Shown: piece by piece, positions 5,937 to 7,373 of the stretch
Numbering within the stretch: position 1 is the first letter of the stretch
Layout: every line of letters starts with the position of its first letter
From: Nitrososphaerota archaeon
GTDB lineage: Archaea; Thermoproteota; Bathyarchaeia; Bathyarchaeales; Bathycorpusculaceae
Direction of reading: 5' to 3'
Assembly (NCBI GenBank): GCA_031283385.1
Contig: JAITBW010000081.1
Span: 1-7,373, forward strand
DNA: 7,373 nucleotides
Made by a program: the position numbers and the translations under genes
The notes under the pieces: generated by a model
What the model was told of the DNA's origin: nothing
Databases searched by the model: none
What the model saw: the letters and a program-made list of their open reading frames with translations, nothing else

Positions 5937-6575
5937 TTATCTTGCAGAGAAATCGATTAATGTCCCATCAGGAGAGAAATATGCAGAGAAAGCATATCTA
6001 CTATGACTCTCGTCTCCCTGTAGCCCCATAAGACATAGTTGCAATCCTGGATAGTCTGAATGATTAACCGCTTGGATAGTTATTATTAAATCAGTTATTT
6101 CTAAAGTTGTCTCAACTTCATTTTGATATGCTTCCAGTGCACGATCATAATACCATTGAAGACCTAAAAAGGCAATTTGCTCAAGAAGCTCCTCGCGCGT
6201 TTGTATCTGAGGAAATGAAGGATTCGTTGGAGTACCCCACTTACCAAAAGACACATGATAAGGACCACCATTTGCACTAAAAATAAAAGCTCTCCCAGAT
6301 GTCTCCTGATAGAATTGTACTTCAATTTGCCCATTAAAAATTGTTTGTAAATTTATTTTCTCAATTTTGACCCCGCCAGGATATTCAAGCATAAGAAGTT
6401 TAAATGCTGACGTGTTTTCAACGTTTTTCACCACCTCAGTTAATGACACACTTAATATATCAGGATAAGAAAGGGTCAAACCTAGTTGTTGTGAATTACC
6501 AGAAGTTAAGGGGTAACTATCATACCGAAACAGGTAACCTTCAAAGGCTGTAAAACTTATACCAAAAGTTAGCAC
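5937..6575 (-). CDS. Membrane-anchored protein of unknown function, probably 5'-incomplete
   Basis: The readable part is 212 aa from GTG 6575, but that start falls inside a hydrophobic segment and has no ribosome site. The same frame continues upstream as LISHGLVRRAVKYTLF to a TGA at 6627-6629, without any ATG, GTG or TTG. Read through, the N-terminus is a basic VRR followed by a membrane span (KYTLFAVLTFGISFTAFEGY), which would place the rest outside. The outer part (about 170 residues) is rich in aromatic and beta-type residues. It contains a helix near 125-150 (TREELLEQIAFLGLQWYYDR) and ends FSPDGTLIDFSAR, loosely like the last strand of the adjacent regulator's external domain. No family is recognised. 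The gene is on the same strand as the winged-helix regulator, 217 bases upstream of it. It could be a pseudogene, a gene with a sequencing error, or one using an unusual start. Confidence 0.55.
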   Translation of the reverse strand: MLTFGISFTAFEGYLFRYDSYPLTSGNSQQLGLTLSYPDILSVSLTEVVKNVENTSAFKLLMLEYPGGVKIEKINLQTIFNGQIEVQFYQETSGRAFIFSANGGPYHVSFGKWGTPTNPSFPQIQTREELLEQIAFLGLQWYYDRALEAYQNEVETTLEITDLIITIQAVNHSDYPGLQLCLMGLQGDESHSRYAFSAYFSPDGTLIDFSAR

Positions 6576-6626
6576 AGCAAACAGTGTATATTTAACTGCT
6601 CGACGAACTAAACCATGTGAGATTAA

Positions 6627-6775
6627 TCAAATAACACCAATAGCGATAAATGAACAGATTATAACTAATTTTATCCAAGAATTACTAAGTATCACTACGT
6701 AGCAAACACACACATAACTATCAATATCGCTGCAAACATGCTTTTTACAATTGCATATTTATCACTTGAAGCCAT
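6627..6775 (-). pseudogene. Short hydrophobic ORFs, possible detached N-terminus of the 5937-6575 protein
   Basis: ATG 6775 opens a 26-codon ORF (to TAG 6695) beginning MASSDKYAIVKSMFAAILIV, a polar head followed by a membrane-like segment. Overlapping it, in the frame of the downstream gene, a run from GTG 6695 reads SNSWIKLVIICSFIAIGVI and ends at TGA 6627, after which that frame stays open into the 5937-6575 gene. One frame change near 6697 plus one nonsense codon would turn this into a single protein of about 280 residues with about three membrane spans. The alternative is two independent membrane micropeptides. ATG 6775 lies 5 bases after the stop of the preceding fragment. Confidence 0.35.
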
Positions 6776-6780
6776 TTCAC

Positions 6781-6956
6781 TTAATTCCCCAGTTTAAGAT
6801 TAATGTAAAAGGCACTATTAAAACTTGAAGAAACTAACTTTTCCTGTATTTCTCTTACGCCCTTAGCGTACCCAGTTTTAACCATACAAAGGTAACCCTG
6901 CAAAGTGTACCTCTCAAGTCACTAAAAGCCGCTAATTCATCCTTACTTACACTCAA
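6781..6956 (-). pseudogene. Frameshifted small gene remnant (or 34-aa ORF)
   Basis: Two overlapping frames read as one protein if a base is restored near 6909. The first, from TTG 6956, gives SVSKDELAAFSDLRG and then degenerates, stopping at 6855. The second is open from 6918 and gives YTLQGYLCMVKTGYAKGVRE, then IQEKLVSSSFNSAFYINLK, stopping at TAA 6781-6783. The joined product would be about 58 aa, helical and soluble. No family is recognised. The second frame also has its own ATG at 6885 (34 aa), without a clear ribosome site. The ATG of the next ORF follows 5 bases after the stop, an operon-like spacing. Confidence 0.35.
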
Positions 6957-7052
6957 AGCAAAGCCCTTTTGAAGTATAAATCAAAATAGAACAAATTAAA
7001 GACTGCGCTAAGAGACGCTATTGCCGCATGAATTAAGCGGTGTGTTCCACTT

Positions 7053-7077
7053 AGTCAGTCGTTTTTGTAGACTGATT
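7053..7077 (-). terminator. Hairpin-forming sequence just after nusA
   Basis: AGTCAGTC (7053-7060) and GACTGATT (7070-7077) face each other across a 9-base loop, 3 bases past the nusA stop. On the nusA transcript six consecutive pairs (UCAGUC/GACUGA) form. No T-run follows on that strand, so it may protect or process the message end rather than terminate. A smaller CCGC/GCGG stem lies at 7024-7040. Confidence 0.3.
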
Positions 7078-7079
7078 CT

Positions 7080-7373
7080 TTAGGTGATGCTGATGTTTTG
7101 TATGTCGAAGTATCTTTTTGCTAAAAATCGTAATCGTTCAGCGTTTTTACCGTTTTTACCTATGGCGACGCCTTTATCTTTAGCATTTATTGTAATGACT
7201 GCCATTTTTTTGCCATCAGTGCGTTCAGTTACGCGAATTTCGCGCACTACTGCAGGTTTAAGAGCGTTTTTTATGAATTGTGCTGGATCTTCGCTGTATT
7301 CTATAATTTCGTGTTTTTTACCAGTCATTCGTTCTAGAGTGTGAATGTTTCGTCCACCCTTGCCTATGGCTAC
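7080..7373 (-). CDS. nusA: Archaeal NusA-like KH-domain protein, C-terminal part (cut by right edge)
   Basis: The last 97 codons are visible, ending at TAA 7080-7082; the frame stays open to the window edge, so the ATG at 7328 is internal and the true start lies outside. Archaeal NusA is a short RNA-binding protein of two KH domains linked to transcription elongation and termination; unlike bacterial NusA it lacks the N-terminal polymerase-binding and S1 domains. The sequence shows the GxxG loop of the first KH domain (AIGKGGRN) at the edge, then about 40 residues to the second domain with REIRVTERTDGKKMAVITI and the second GxxG loop (IGKNGKNAERL). It ends shortly after KRYFDIQNI, as is normal for the family. 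In many archaea rps12 and rps7 follow nusA directly; here roughly 500 bases of fragmented sequence follow instead. Confidence 0.9.
   Translation of the reverse strand, partial: VAIGKGGRNIHTLERMTGKKHEIIEYSEDPAQFIKNALKPAVVREIRVTERTDGKKMAVITINAKDKGVAIGKNGKNAERLRFLAKRYFDIQNISIT

Larger units (their letters stand above)
6576..7079 (-). other. Gene-poor stretch downstream of nusA with fragmented minus-strand reading frames
   Basis: About 500 bases with no intact long gene, tRNA or insertion sequence that I can see. Next to nusA is a hairpin-forming sequence (7053-7077). Further down, the minus strand carries short protein-like ORFs that change frame (6781-6956 and 6627-6775). The plus strand shows nothing coding. 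A TATA-like TTTATA (6980-6975, minus) precedes the first fragment. Confidence 0.5.

Noticed and set aside
6856..6870. TACGC/GCGTA stem with a 5-base loop, considered as a small RNA or terminator
   Set aside because: It is only five pairs with no T-run or further structure; chance occurrence is likely.
6954..7078. A minus-strand frame with a hydrophobic stretch (LIHAAIASLSAVFNLFYF)
   Set aside because: It is only about 42 codons, has no start codon near its 5' end and no ribosome site, and overlaps the nusA hairpin region.
7084..7344. An 86-codon plus-strand frame
   Set aside because: It is antisense to the second KH domain of nusA.

Overview
The window looks archaeal. It carries an archaeal-type ATP-dependent DNA ligase, a short KH-domain NusA, and a winged-helix regulator fused to a single membrane span. 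Candidate promoters are TATA boxes about 25 bases before short leaders, and gene ends are followed by T-rich tracts rather than GC-rich hairpins. The DNA is AT-rich. A low-GC mesophilic member of the Thermoproteota/TACK group, possibly Bathyarchaeia, is my inference; no rRNA or other marker in the window settles it.

Layout, left to right. Bases 1-323 hold no convincing gene, apart from an open frame running in from the left edge, but they include the promoter and leader of a carbamoyltransferase gene (324-1235, +). Next is the DNA ligase gene (1341-3104, +), then a gene for a protein of unknown function with a coiled coil, a Thr/Pro linker and a compact C-terminal domain (3196-3897, +). A thioredoxin gene (3903-4226, -) converges on it with only 5 bp between the stop codons. 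Two further minus-strand genes follow: a membrane-anchored winged-helix regulator (4427-5719) and a membrane-anchored protein of unknown function that lacks a good start (5937-6575). Between that gene and the 3' part of nusA (7080-7373, -, cut by the right edge) lie about 500 bases with no intact long gene.

Those 500 bases are the most unusual part. On the minus strand they hold short protein-like stretches that change frame or stop, yet line up like two decayed or miscalled genes: a roughly 58-residue product with a one-base shift near 6909, then, 5 bases after its stop, a short hydrophobic ORF leading towards the 5937-6575 gene through a frame change and an in-frame TGA. This could be a degenerating operon, sequencing errors, or a set of membrane micropeptides.

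The genes do not form one pathway. Carbamoyl transfer, DNA joining, thiol redox control, transcription elongation and membrane-linked regulation appear as separate transcription units, each with its own candidate promoter. The clearest biochemical oddity is the carbamoyltransferase: its carbamoyl-phosphate site is intact, but both motifs that normally hold ornithine are changed. I found no CRISPR array, insertion sequence, tRNA or rRNA.
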